From positions 36,218 to 100,217 of the forward strand of contig NZ_QVMJ01000008.1 of the NCBI RefSeq assembly GCF_010500955.1: a stretch of 64,000 nucleotides of DNA. The letters are read 5' to 3'. The translations under genes and the position numbers were made by a program. This stretch comes from Bacteroides sp. 519. GTDB taxonomy: Bacteria > Bacteroidota > Bacteroidia > Bacteroidales > Bacteroidaceae. Below, piece by piece: positions 44,356 through 52,691 of this stretch. The notes beneath the pieces were generated by a model, which saw only the letters and a list, made by a program, of their open reading frames with translations, searched no databases and was not told the DNA's origin. Numbering within the stretch: position 1 is the first letter of the stretch; every line of letters starts with the position of its first letter.

Positions 44356-45918
44356 TTACGAAAATATATTCCACCAATCATCTGTCGAAGATGTTTTCTT
44401 GTTAGAGTCTTCTTGTTTCTGTCCCGGCTGAATGGTTGGCTCAGGCTTCAGAGGCTCTTCTACCTGTACAACCTGCTTTGGGGCAATATCTTGCTTTGTG
44501 CAGGTCTTTTCTTCGACTAAAGGCAATCCGTGTTTTTCTACAATGCGGGTAAGTTGTTCGCCGAACCGGATACTCTTTTCCGGATTAACCATTTTAATGA
44601 AGTGAATGTATCCTTCAATAGAATGCATTACATTGTCGGCCCGTCCCCATTTCTGTCCGTTCCAGCCATTCGTTTCAATATTATGAAGTAGGGCGCGGAA
44701 GTTATGCAGTTGTTTTCGTTCTACATTCAGTTTTTCATTTACCACAATGCCTGTTACCTTTTGTTGTGCACCGCTTCGCATAATATGCGTCTTTTCCGGA
44801 TTGATGGTTAATCCTTCCGATTTAATTATCTTGCCAACAAAGTGCAACAGGGATGCAATATTCTTTTCATTTCCCTTATCAGTCGAGAAACTTAAATCAT
44901 CAGCATAACGGGTATACCTGAATCCAAGTTTATCGGCCAGTCCTTTTACCTTCTTATCAAGTTTGTAAGCAATAAGATTACTAATGGCCGGACTAGCAGG
45001 TGAACCTTGTGGAAGTATTCTTTTGCCTTTTTGTACATAGTAAGTTACGCCATCCATTGCTACCGTTTCGGTTTCGGCCTGTGTACATATTAGAGCGAAG
45101 ATGGTTGCCATTTGTTCTGAGTAGCCCAGTTTATGAAACAGTCCTTTAACCCGCTTGTAATCAATACTTGGAAAAAAGTCTTTCAGGTCGATGTTGATAA
45201 CAATATCCTTTCCGGTATGTGGTCCGGCATTGGTTACAATAGAACGCTGTTTTATAAATCCGTGTGCCTGCTCGCCAATAGCAATACGATCGAGGATATT
45301 ATTCAATACCCAAAGTTGGAGGGCTTTCATTCTGCGTTTAGGAGCAGATATTTTTCGTTTACCGCCTGACTTCTTGGGTATCTCGAAGTTATAATAATGT
45401 GTTTGCCGTGAAACTTTACGTTGGAACAGTAGATAACGCAAGTTCGATAACTCCAACTGCATACTTTGTCCAAGATCTGTCAGCGATTTGAATACAGGAA
45501 GGTTATTCTTGTTGAGTAATGCTTCGTTGGTTTCCGTATTGTTCAGTCCGGCCGAAACATCTTTACCTAAATAAATAACCTGATGCTCTTGCATCGATTT
45601 CCATTTAGCTGCTTTATCCAAACGCTTTTTCTTGTTGCGTAGCTTTGTTTCTTCCCGTTTCTCTTTAGCCTTCTTCATGCGTTCTTTGCGCATTTCTCTC
45701 AATAAGGCTTCCTGGTTGCGGTACTTACGGTCTTTCTCTAGTAGGCTGGTTAGTTCCTTGTTTACTTCGGATTCCCTTTTAATCAGGGTTTCGGAAAGTG
45801 AAGGTACATCCGACGAATCCCAGAAACCCAGCCGTTTCATTTCCTCAAGTATATAACTATCCTTAGAGGTCATACGGATTCTGTCGTAAATTTGCTGTCT
45901 GGTGGATTTTTCCGACAT
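44356..45918 (-). CDS. Retron reverse transcriptase with long basic N-terminal extension
   Basis: It should make msDNA from the adjacent ncRNA. RT motifs: NIDLKDFFPSIDY with catalytic Asp244, LPQGSPASPAISN (about 302-314), and YTRYADDLSFS with YADD at 338-341. The retron-specific VTG motif is present (QQKVTGIVVN, 388-390). At 520 aa it is longer than many retron RTs: residues 1-150 are a charged, Lys/Arg-rich helix, and the last 70 are a Pro/Gln/Glu-rich tail ending DDWWNIFS. It starts 23 bp after the ncRNA terminator. The downstream WGR and SWIM genes are co-directional. Confidence 0.95.
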   Translation of the reverse strand: MSEKSTRQQIYDRIRMTSKDSYILEEMKRLGFWDSSDVPSLSETLIKRESEVNKELTSLLEKDRKYRNQEALLREMRKERMKKAKEKREETKLRNKKKRLDKAAKWKSMQEHQVIYLGKDVSAGLNNTETNEALLNKNNLPVFKSLTDLGQSMQLELSNLRYLLFQRKVSRQTHYYNFEIPKKSGGKRKISAPKRRMKALQLWVLNNILDRIAIGEQAHGFIKQRSIVTNAGPHTGKDIVINIDLKDFFPSIDYKRVKGLFHKLGYSEQMATIFALICTQAETETVAMDGVTYYVQKGKRILPQGSPASPAISNLIAYKLDKKVKGLADKLGFRYTRYADDLSFSTDKGNEKNIASLLHFVGKIIKSEGLTINPEKTHIMRSGAQQKVTGIVVNEKLNVERKQLHNFRALLHNIETNGWNGQKWGRADNVMHSIEGYIHFIKMVNPEKSIRFGEQLTRIVEKHGLPLVEEKTCTKQDIAPKQVVQVEEPLKPEPTIQPGQKQEDSNKKTSSTDDWWNIFS

Positions 45919-45940
45919 AGTGTTGATTTACAAATCGTAA

Positions 45941-45975
45941 ATAAAAAAGCCCCATTTTAAATAAAACAGGGCTTG
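45941..45975 (-). terminator. Terminator of the retron ncRNA
   Basis: On the minus strand AAGCCCTGTTTTA pairs with TAAAATGGGGCTT (45947-45974), with G:U pairs, followed by six T. It lies between ncRNA and RT gene, so RT expression would need read-through or its own promoter. Confidence 0.85.
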
Positions 45976-45985
45976 GTTCTTAATC

Positions 45986-46201
45986 GTTCGGAATCTTCGT
46001 ATTTTCCCAGGACTATATCAATCAACTCCAGAGATACACTACTATACGCATGGTTAATCTCGTGGAGAGGAGAACAGCAACCATGCGTATAGTAGTGTAT
46101 CTCCCCATAAAGATTGGAGGTAGTGCCGAATGTCAAATATCTATTCACCGATGACGAAACATCATCTTTTTCTTTTCAGAAAAGCAAGGTACTTTCCGAA
46201 C
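45986..46201 (-). ncRNA. Retron ncRNA (msr-msd)
   Basis: On the minus strand, an a1 segment (46194-46201, GTTCGGAA) pairs perfectly with an a2 segment (45986-45993, TTCCGAAC). Inside it are two small hairpins typical of an msr (46172-46184 and 46150-46166, GATGA-loop-TCATC) and then one long perfect stem: arms 46079-46103 and 46031-46055, 25 bp, with a 23-nt loop (46056-46078), the expected msd. The full ncRNA is about 216 nt. A promoter ends just upstream at 46209 and the RT gene lies directly downstream. The exact msr/msd boundary and the branching G are not settled by eye. Confidence 0.88.
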
Positions 46202-46208
46202 TTGCTGG

Positions 46209-46239
46209 CAAAACTAGAAAAAGATTTTTAAATAGCAAA
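46209..46239 (-). promoter_or_regulatory. Promoter of the retron ncRNA
   Basis: On the minus strand TTTG (46236-46239), 19-bp spacer, TAGTTTTG (46209-46216). Start of transcription is expected about 6 bp later, at the first base of a1. Confidence 0.8.
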
Positions 46240-46339
46240 GGTTAATCTTATTTTTTTATACTTTTGAGGCAGAATTATAAATACGATTGTAGGATAGCCT
46301 GATCTTTTTATAAAGATTTGTGTTATAAATGAAAGGATT

Positions 46340-47902
46340 ATGAATACAATTGCGCGTAAACTCTCAATTGGGATACAAACTTTTGAAAAAATACGTACTG
46401 GAAATTATTTGTATGCAGATAAAACCGATTTGGTATGGGAGATTGCTAATAAAGGGAAACCTTATTTTCTTAGTCGTCCTCGTCGGTTTGGGAAAAGTTT
46501 ATTGATATCCACTTTTGAGTCTTATTTTGCAGGTCGGAAGGATCTCTTTAAAGGACTAGCTATTGAACAGTTGGAAACCGAATGGGAAACCTATCCGGTG
46601 TTGCATCTTGACTTGAATGCTGAAAAATATAATACAGCTGAACGACTAAATTTAATATTGAGTCGTCATATTCTTTTATGGGAAGATGTGTGGGGAAAAG
46701 AAGAACGCGAAATAACTCTTTCGGACCGTTTTACCGGGGTTATTCGTCGTGCTTACGAGCAAACAGGCAAGGGAGTAGTGGTATTAATTGATGAGTATGA
46801 TAAGCCGCTATTACAAACTGTGCTCAATGAACCGTTGTTGAACGAGTATCGTAAAATTTTAGAGTCTTTTTATGGTGTACTGAAAAGTGCTGACCGCTAT
46901 TTACGCTTTGTATTTATTACTGGTGTTACCAAATTTGCACAAGTAAGCGTTTTCAGCAATCTGAACCAACTGAATGATATTAGTATGGATGCTAAATATG
47001 CTACATTGTGCGGAATTACATCAAAAGAACTTGTACAGGTTTTTACGCCCGAAATAGAAAAGATGGCTACCCACAACCGTCTCTCTTTTGACGATACTGT
47101 GGCTCGCATGACAGCGCAGTACGATGGTTATCATTTCTGTGAAGATTCGGAAGGCATGTTTAATCCCTTTAGTGTGTTAAATGCGTTAGACAAACTAAAA
47201 TTCGATAACTATTGGTTTCATACAGGCACTCCTACTTTTCTGGTGGATTTATTAAAAGAAAGCGATTATGATCTTCGTGTGTTAATAGATGGTGTTGAAA
47301 CAGATTCTTCTTCTTTCTCCGAGTATCGTGCTGATACAGGTAATCCTATTCCTTTAATCTATCAAAGTGGTTATTTAACTATTAAGGGGTATGATTCCAG
47401 ATTTGGTTTATATCGTTTGAAATTTCCCAATGATGAAGTACAATATGCTTTTCTGAAATTTTTGGTTCCATTTTATACTCCAATGAAAGATGGTGAGCGT
47501 GGTTTCTTTATCGGTAAATTTGTGAAGGAACTGGAATGTGGCGATTTGTCTGCTTTCATGGAGCGCTTAAAAGCTTTTTTTGGAGATATTCCTTACGAAC
47601 TAAATGATCGTACAGAACGCCATTATCAAGTAGTTTTCTATCTTATATTCAAGTTACTTGGTGAGTATATAGAAGCCGAGGTGCGAAGTGCCCGTGGTCG
47701 TGCCGATGCTGTGGTAAAAACAAAAGATTATATTTATGTATTTGAATTCAAACTGAATGGTACTGCCGAGGAAGCTTTACAACAGATTGATGACAAAGGA
47801 TATTTGATTCCTTATACTGCAGATAGGCGGGAAGTTATTAAAGTTGGCGTACAATTTGATGCCGCAGAACGTAATATTGGAAATTGGATTACAGCACAAT
47901 GA
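46340..47902 (+). CDS. AAA-ATPase-like / PD-(D/E)XK nuclease family protein (DUF1703), copy 2
   Basis: A 520-aa paralogue of the protein at 18683-20254. KLSIGIQTFEKIRTGNYLYA leads in; SRPRRFGKSLLIST is the Walker A-like loop, VVVLIDEYDKPLL the Walker B, and EVRSARGRADAVVKTKDYIY then VFEFKLNG the PD-(D/E)XK-like end. The last 150 residues are almost identical to copy 1 whereas the middle differs, which fits family expansion with conversion of the nuclease part. It lies upstream of and divergent to the retron promoter, a place often occupied by defence genes. Role unknown. Confidence 0.9.
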   Translation: MNTIARKLSIGIQTFEKIRTGNYLYADKTDLVWEIANKGKPYFLSRPRRFGKSLLISTFESYFAGRKDLFKGLAIEQLETEWETYPVLHLDLNAEKYNTAERLNLILSRHILLWEDVWGKEEREITLSDRFTGVIRRAYEQTGKGVVVLIDEYDKPLLQTVLNEPLLNEYRKILESFYGVLKSADRYLRFVFITGVTKFAQVSVFSNLNQLNDISMDAKYATLCGITSKELVQVFTPEIEKMATHNRLSFDDTVARMTAQYDGYHFCEDSEGMFNPFSVLNALDKLKFDNYWFHTGTPTFLVDLLKESDYDLRVLIDGVETDSSSFSEYRADTGNPIPLIYQSGYLTIKGYDSRFGLYRLKFPNDEVQYAFLKFLVPFYTPMKDGERGFFIGKFVKELECGDLSAFMERLKAFFGDIPYELNDRTERHYQVVFYLIFKLLGEYIEAEVRSARGRADAVVKTKDYIYVFEFKLNGTAEEALQQIDDKGYLIPYTADRREVIKVGVQFDAAERNIGNWITAQ

Positions 47903-47988
47903 CTAAGGTTGAACAAATCTTAAATGTGTTAACTTAACAACGTTAAATTATTAACGGGTGTTATTAAAGATTGTATATAGTTAGAAAA

Positions 47989-48021
47989 TTTGCATAAACG
48001 AGTAAGTTAATCTTATATTTG
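47989..48021 (+). promoter_or_regulatory. Promoter of the small RNA, copy 2
   Basis: TTTG (47989-47992), 21-bp spacer, TATATTTG (48014-48021), the same arrangement as copy 1. Confidence 0.8.
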
Positions 48022-48025
48022 TACT

Positions 48026-48096
48026 GTGTTTTTCATAGTATTAGATTTTAAGGTTAACAAAAGATTGGCTGCTCGGGATGAGTGGCCTTTTTTTAT
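48026..48096 (+). ncRNA. Repeated small RNA or leader, copy 2
   Basis: It shares TTTTTCATAGTATTAGATTT, the following AAGGTTAACAA, and GATTGGCTGCT with copy 1 at 37131. The terminator hairpin is GGCTGCTC...GAGTGGCC (48067-48087) with seven T. The changes relative to copy 1 preserve base pairs, supporting selection on RNA structure. It ends 49 bp before the rhomboid start, which has its own TATTTTTG box at 48112-48119, so it is probably an independent RNA rather than a leader. Confidence 0.65.
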
Positions 48097-48144
48097 TTTA
48101 ATCTATATTGCTATTTTTGCACAGAATTAAAAACAGACAATATA

Positions 48145-48744
48145 ATGACCTATCTTATTATTGGAATAACAGTTGTGGTTTCGTTTATGTGTTTTGGTAA
48201 TCGTGCATTATTCGAAAAACTAGCTTTTATCCCCTATCTTGCAGTAAAAGAGAAACAGTGGTACCGACTGATTACTCATGGATTTGTACATGCCGATACT
48301 GTCCATCTTCTTGTTAACATGTTTACCTTCTGGTCGTTTGGAGTGTATATGGAGTTCCTATTTGAATATATGGGGCACGGACGTCTGGCTTTTTTTATTC
48401 TTTATTTCGGAGGAATGATTGTAGCTTCTCTTTACGACCTGATTAAGAAAAACAATAACCCCTATTATATTTCGGTAGGTGCATCCGGAGCTGTTTCGGC
48501 TGTGTTGTTCAGTTCTATATTCTTCGATCCATGGGGAGAAATATTACTCTTCGCCATAATTCCTATACCAGGTATTCTTTTCGGAGTCCTTTATTTGGTA
48601 TACTGTCAATATATGGCTAAACGCGGTGGCGATAATATAAATCATAATGCACACTTTTATGGTGCTGTATATGGTTTTTTGTTTCCATTGATATTAAATC
48701 CTTTGTATGTAGATGCGTTTATTGAGGGCTTGTTCGGCATCTAA
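48145..48744 (+). CDS. Rhomboid-family intramembrane serine protease
   Basis: A 199-aa membrane protein with about six helices. The catalytic Ser lies in YISVGASGAVSAVLF (GxSG-type), and the paired His in NINHNAHFYGAVYG. HGFVHADTVHLLVNMFTFW carries the conserved loop/helix-2 HxxxxHLxxN. Rhomboids cleave membrane-spanning substrates; the target is unknown. I start at ATG 48145 (MTYLIIGITVVV), 26 bp after the TATTTTTG box at 48112; an upstream in-frame start at 48082 lies inside the small RNA. Confidence 0.88.
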   Translation: MTYLIIGITVVVSFMCFGNRALFEKLAFIPYLAVKEKQWYRLITHGFVHADTVHLLVNMFTFWSFGVYMEFLFEYMGHGRLAFFILYFGGMIVASLYDLIKKNNNPYYISVGASGAVSAVLFSSIFFDPWGEILLFAIIPIPGILFGVLYLVYCQYMAKRGGDNINHNAHFYGAVYGFLFPLILNPLYVDAFIEGLFGI

Positions 48745-48818
48745 AAAGATTTGCAAAAAAGACATATAATCTGCTGTAAATTCATACATTTGTCGAGCAA
48801 TAATGAGACTATAGTTAC

Positions 48819-50144
48819 ATGAATCCGGAAATCTTAATAATCGAGGATGATATTTCCTTTGGCGAAGTATTAAAGAGATGGGCCGAAAAAAACGGTTTTA
48901 ATGTTTCGCTAACTACTACAATAAAACAAGCAAAGGAAATCATCCGAAAAAAAGAAATCGAATTGATACTTACTGATTTGCGATTACCCGATGGTGATGG
49001 CATCATGTTTCTTTCGTGGTTGCGCGAAATAAAGAATCCCAATCCTGTGATTATAATGACCAGTTATGCTGAAATACAAAGTGCAGTTGCAGCTATAAAA
49101 CTGGGAGCTTTTGATTATCTGGAAAAGCCGGTTAACCCAGAAATCCTTAAACAAAAAATCAATCAGGCACTAAATAAAAAGCCTGAACCTGTGCAAGTGG
49201 TTAAACAAGATACCGATTCTTACAAGAAAACAGTATATGCTAACAGTAGGCAGGCAAAGCAAATGTACGAAGAAATAGAAGTTGTTGCTCCTACACGTAT
49301 GTCGATCTTAATTATGGGTGAAAGTGGAACCGGTAAAGAGTATGCCGCCCGGATGATACATGAGAAAAGTAAACGTTATGAGGCATCTTTTATTGCTGTT
49401 GACTGTGGAATACTTTCTCGTGAATTAGCACCCAGTGAGTTGTTTGGTCATGTGAAAGGAGCATTTACTTCGGCCATCTCCAATAAAAAAGGTGTGTTTG
49501 AACAGGCCGATGGCGGAACTGTTTTTCTGGATGAAATAGAAAATCTTCCTTACGAGGTGCAGGTACAGTTATTGAGAGCCTTGCAGGAGTTAAGAGTACG
49601 TCCGGTAGGATCGGCAACCGATATAAAAGTGGATGTTCGCATAATTGTGGCAACCAACGAAAATCTTGAAAAGTCTATTTCCGAAGGACGTTTCCGTGAA
49701 GATCTTTACCATCGTCTTAATGAGTTTACCGTTCATATTCCACCGCTTCGTGAGCGTTTGGAAGATATTCCTGTTTACGCTAGCCATTTTCTTGAAGATG
49801 CCAATAAAGAATTGGAAAAAAATGTATTTACCATATCAGATGAGGCTATGGAAATGCTTATAAATTATCATTGGAGTGGTAACCTTCGTGAATTGCGGAA
49901 TGTAATACGCCGAGCTACTCTTTTTGCGAAAAACGGAGAAATTACACCACAGGTTCTGCCGGATTATCTTTGCACATTAAAATGCGATACGGATATTGAA
50001 CTTAAACCCGGTGATGAAAAAGAACAGATACTTACAGTGTTGCGTATTGTGAAAGGAAATAAAGCTGCGGCCGCCCGTTTACTCAAAATGAGCCGGAAGG
50101 GATTTTACAACAAGTTGCATCAGTATGGAATTGAACTAAGATAA
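48819..50144 (+). CDS. Sigma-54-dependent response regulator (NtrC family), GAFTSA variant
   Basis: A 441-aa activator. Receiver: LIIEDDISF, phospho-acceptor Asp in LILTDLRLPDGDG, and YLEKPVNPE. AAA+ domain (about 140-370): GESGTGKEYAARMIHEK (Walker A), ELFGHVKGAFTSA (the sigma-54 contact loop, with Ser in place of the second Gly of GAFTGA) and GGTVFLDEIENLP (Walker B). The C-terminus ends in a Fis-type HTH (NKAAAARLLKMSRKGFYNKL). Its 3' end overlaps the kinase gene on the other strand by 25 bp, so the two are convergent. Confidence 0.94.
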   Translation: MNPEILIIEDDISFGEVLKRWAEKNGFNVSLTTTIKQAKEIIRKKEIELILTDLRLPDGDGIMFLSWLREIKNPNPVIIMTSYAEIQSAVAAIKLGAFDYLEKPVNPEILKQKINQALNKKPEPVQVVKQDTDSYKKTVYANSRQAKQMYEEIEVVAPTRMSILIMGESGTGKEYAARMIHEKSKRYEASFIAVDCGILSRELAPSELFGHVKGAFTSAISNKKGVFEQADGGTVFLDEIENLPYEVQVQLLRALQELRVRPVGSATDIKVDVRIIVATNENLEKSISEGRFREDLYHRLNEFTVHIPPLRERLEDIPVYASHFLEDANKELEKNVFTISDEAMEMLINYHWSGNLRELRNVIRRATLFAKNGEITPQVLPDYLCTLKCDTDIELKPGDEKEQILTVLRIVKGNKAAAARLLKMSRKGFYNKLHQYGIELR

Positions 50145-52447
50145 TTCTCGATACGCTTAATAACTTCATTTATCTCTACCCAAACACTATTATCCGGACG
50201 GTTTTCTCCCCGCATGTTATCAATATGCTTTAAAGTGTGGGTTATATCTTCGGGTGCCTGAATCTGCAAAAACATAGGCAACATTTTGTGGCAAAGGTAT
50301 TGGACCTTATCAAAATCTTTTTCCGTAATAGCATTGTTTATTAATACAATGTTATTAACAGTAGCCATAATAAAATTTTCCATAATCTCCCGAATGGCCT
50401 CTTTGTCTTGATTCAATAAAGAGTGAAGATTGTTCGATGTATGTTCAAGTTTACCTCCTATTATAGCATGTAGTTCACGGAGCGTTACCGGTTTGGAGAG
50501 AAGATCAGCAAATCCCTCTGCCAATATAGTATTTATACTTAAATCAGTTCTTCCTGTTATAAGTATAACAGGTATTTCAGTATTCACATTTCTTATTTCT
50601 TTCAGTACATCTTTCCCATTAAAAATTCCCATCTCCATGTCAGTTATCACACAATGATAGGACGATATATCTTTTAGTTCTTCTTTTAATTCATTGCAGT
50701 TTCTGCAACAAGTAACCTCATGCCCAAGTTCACTACACAAGCTCGATAATATCTCCAAAAAAGTAGAATCATCATCAATAAACAATATTTTCTTTGCCTG
50801 TTGGTTGGTTATCTTTTTTTTACCTTCTTTTACTGGGAGTTTAATAAAAACTTCTGTTCCTTTACCTTGTTCCGACTTAAAATTAATTTCTCCCCCAAAA
50901 AGATCAACCAAGCCCTTTACTACAAATAATCCAAATCCATTTCCTTCGTTCAATACATTATTCTCTTCTACACGAGAGAATGGTTTAAATAAGTTGTTTT
51001 GTTTTTCTGCCGCAATTCCTACGCCAGTATCGGTAACCCGGAATTGCAACTGTTGATTTTGGTATATCGACTCAATACAAACACCTCCTACTGTTGTGTA
51101 TTTAATGGCATTCGATAATATATTAGTGATTATCTGTTTTATTTTTAAACAATCAGAAAATAGAATAATACCCTCTGGAAAAGCTTCTTGATGTGTAAAG
51201 TGTAATAATTTCCTTTCAGCAAGCGGAATAAACATTTCGCATAACTCTCTGCATAATTCCTGTGGAGAAAAACTTCGTGGGGCAAGTGTAACCGATCCTT
51301 TTTCTAAACCCGAGAACTCCAATAAATTATGTAACAGTGCCAAAATATGATTGCCCGAACTATAAACCGGTGCTACCTCTGCGTTGGAAAGTAAACCGTT
51401 GCGTTTATACATATCTATATAGCCCAGCATTGAGTTGAGTGGGGTTTTAACATCGTGTGATACAGATAATAAAAGTTGATGCCTGCTTTCCATTAACTGT
51501 TTGGTACGCTGATTGGCTTTTTCTAATGCCTGGCGGGCAGAATATCCTTTTTGTACATTTCTTAAAATAAGGATAAGAGATATTAGTATCAATACCAGAG
51601 CCACACTACCTATTATAATAGCACTGATATTGTTTTCGCGCAGCATTGTTTCGCTTTCCTCAATATCTTGCATACGCAGATGTATAATCTGGTTGTATAG
51701 TTTGGTTAGCAGTTCAGATATTCGGGAGCTTATATACTGGTCGGTTAACACAACCGAGTTAATATGGTTTTCGATAGCCGATATATGCTGATCGTAATCA
51801 ATACGTGCCTGTTGTATTATCTGCGTAACCGGTAACGTATCATTGGGTACTACTTTATTACTCTCTGGTTGAGGTGTATCAACAGGATTTTCGGCTTTTG
51901 AAGATGAAAACAAACGTTTCCACAAACTGCGTTTAGGAGCTTTTACAGATGTTTTTGCAACATCCTCAGAGATAGAATCTGCTATATTTCTGTTACTGCC
52001 CGAATACGAAGAAAGGGTTTCGGACAGTGAGTCTATAGGGTTGCGCAATGTAAATTGGCGGGTAAGTCTTATTATAGATTCTTCTTTGTGTTTAAGCAGC
52101 AGATTTATTTCGGTGAAAATAGTGTCTGCCCCCAAATCTTTTTCTGAGTTTTTTAATGAATCTATACGCAATCCTATTTCTTTAGCTTGTGCCTGAAAGT
52201 TTCTCAGGTGTTTTCGTCTTTCCGTTATAACAAAGAGATTTACTTCGGCTTGTGCATCGTTTATGGCATATACTAATTCATTAACCTTTGCCAGTTCATT
52301 GTTATATACCTCAACCGACAGCTTTTTTATATGCATATTTTTCCAACTTATGTAGAAGTAAATAAATCCTCCTCCACAGGTTAGCATAACCAGCAGATAA
52401 ATGAATAGGGCATTCAGTTTTATTTTTGTTTCGATACTATTTCTCAT
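50120..52447 (-). CDS. Hybrid sensor histidine kinase with receiver and Hpt domains
   Basis: It should sense an envelope signal and pass phosphate to the adjacent regulator. Start MRNSIETKIKLNALFIYLLV gives TM1; a periplasmic domain of about 250 aa follows, then TM2 (ISAIIIGSVALVLILISLIL). Kinase core: SVSHDVKTPLNSMLGY (H box), NILSNAIKYT (N box), VTDTGVGIAAE and GNGFGLFVVKG (G boxes). Receiver: CVITDMEMGIFNG. Hpt: VQYLCHKMLPMFLQI with the phospho-His. An in-frame upstream start at 52504 adds a stretch not fitting the TM1 context; I use 52447. Confidence 0.93.
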   Translation of the reverse strand: MRNSIETKIKLNALFIYLLVMLTCGGGFIYFYISWKNMHIKKLSVEVYNNELAKVNELVYAINDAQAEVNLFVITERRKHLRNFQAQAKEIGLRIDSLKNSEKDLGADTIFTEINLLLKHKEESIIRLTRQFTLRNPIDSLSETLSSYSGSNRNIADSISEDVAKTSVKAPKRSLWKRLFSSSKAENPVDTPQPESNKVVPNDTLPVTQIIQQARIDYDQHISAIENHINSVVLTDQYISSRISELLTKLYNQIIHLRMQDIEESETMLRENNISAIIIGSVALVLILISLILILRNVQKGYSARQALEKANQRTKQLMESRHQLLLSVSHDVKTPLNSMLGYIDMYKRNGLLSNAEVAPVYSSGNHILALLHNLLEFSGLEKGSVTLAPRSFSPQELCRELCEMFIPLAERKLLHFTHQEAFPEGIILFSDCLKIKQIITNILSNAIKYTTVGGVCIESIYQNQQLQFRVTDTGVGIAAEKQNNLFKPFSRVEENNVLNEGNGFGLFVVKGLVDLFGGEINFKSEQGKGTEVFIKLPVKEGKKKITNQQAKKILFIDDDSTFLEILSSLCSELGHEVTCCRNCNELKEELKDISSYHCVITDMEMGIFNGKDVLKEIRNVNTEIPVILITGRTDLSINTILAEGFADLLSKPVTLRELHAIIGGKLEHTSNNLHSLLNQDKEAIREIMENFIMATVNNIVLINNAITEKDFDKVQYLCHKMLPMFLQIQAPEDITHTLKHIDNMRGENRPDNSVWVEINEVIKRIENYLSSIPY

Positions 52448-52610
52448 CACAGCACAAAATAATGAAAAAGATATCATGATTCCAAATCTGCTTCTTACAC
52501 ACATGTAACCTGTGTCTTACACACTTACACACTTTTTTGTTGTATATGATATGTCGTTTATTGTGCTGTAACTTGCAGTAAAACAAATATTTATGATTTA
52601 TGAATGGGGT

Positions 52611-52630
52611 TTGGCACGCAGATTGCATTT
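52611..52630 (+). promoter_or_regulatory. Sigma-54 (RpoN) promoter
   Basis: TTGGCACGCAGATTGCATTT matches the -24/-12 consensus TGGCACG-N4-TTGCA, with GG (52613-52614) and GC (52625-52626) separated by exactly 10 bp. It lies 62 bp before the small secreted-protein gene and between it and the kinase gene. Upstream at 52490-52530 are ACACA-N7-TGTGT and repeated CTTACACAC words that could be activator sites. Confidence 0.85.
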
Positions 52631-52691
52631 AATAAAGCGTAGCACACTAGCTACAAAAATAAAATGTCACTAACAATAAAAAATTAAAATT

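Noticed and set aside
44043..45918. Group II intron as source of the RT
   Set aside because: No maturase or endonuclease domain and no intron domain V-like structure is seen; VTG motif and upstream msr-msd fit a retron.
46031..46103. Simple terminator or IS end
   Set aside because: No T run follows the 25-bp stem, there is no transposase, and the flanking a1/a2 pairing and the adjacent RT explain it as retron msd.
50120..50144. Frameshift at the overlap of regulator and kinase genes
   Set aside because: Both C-termini look complete (Fis HTH and Hpt helix), so this is a true convergent overlap.
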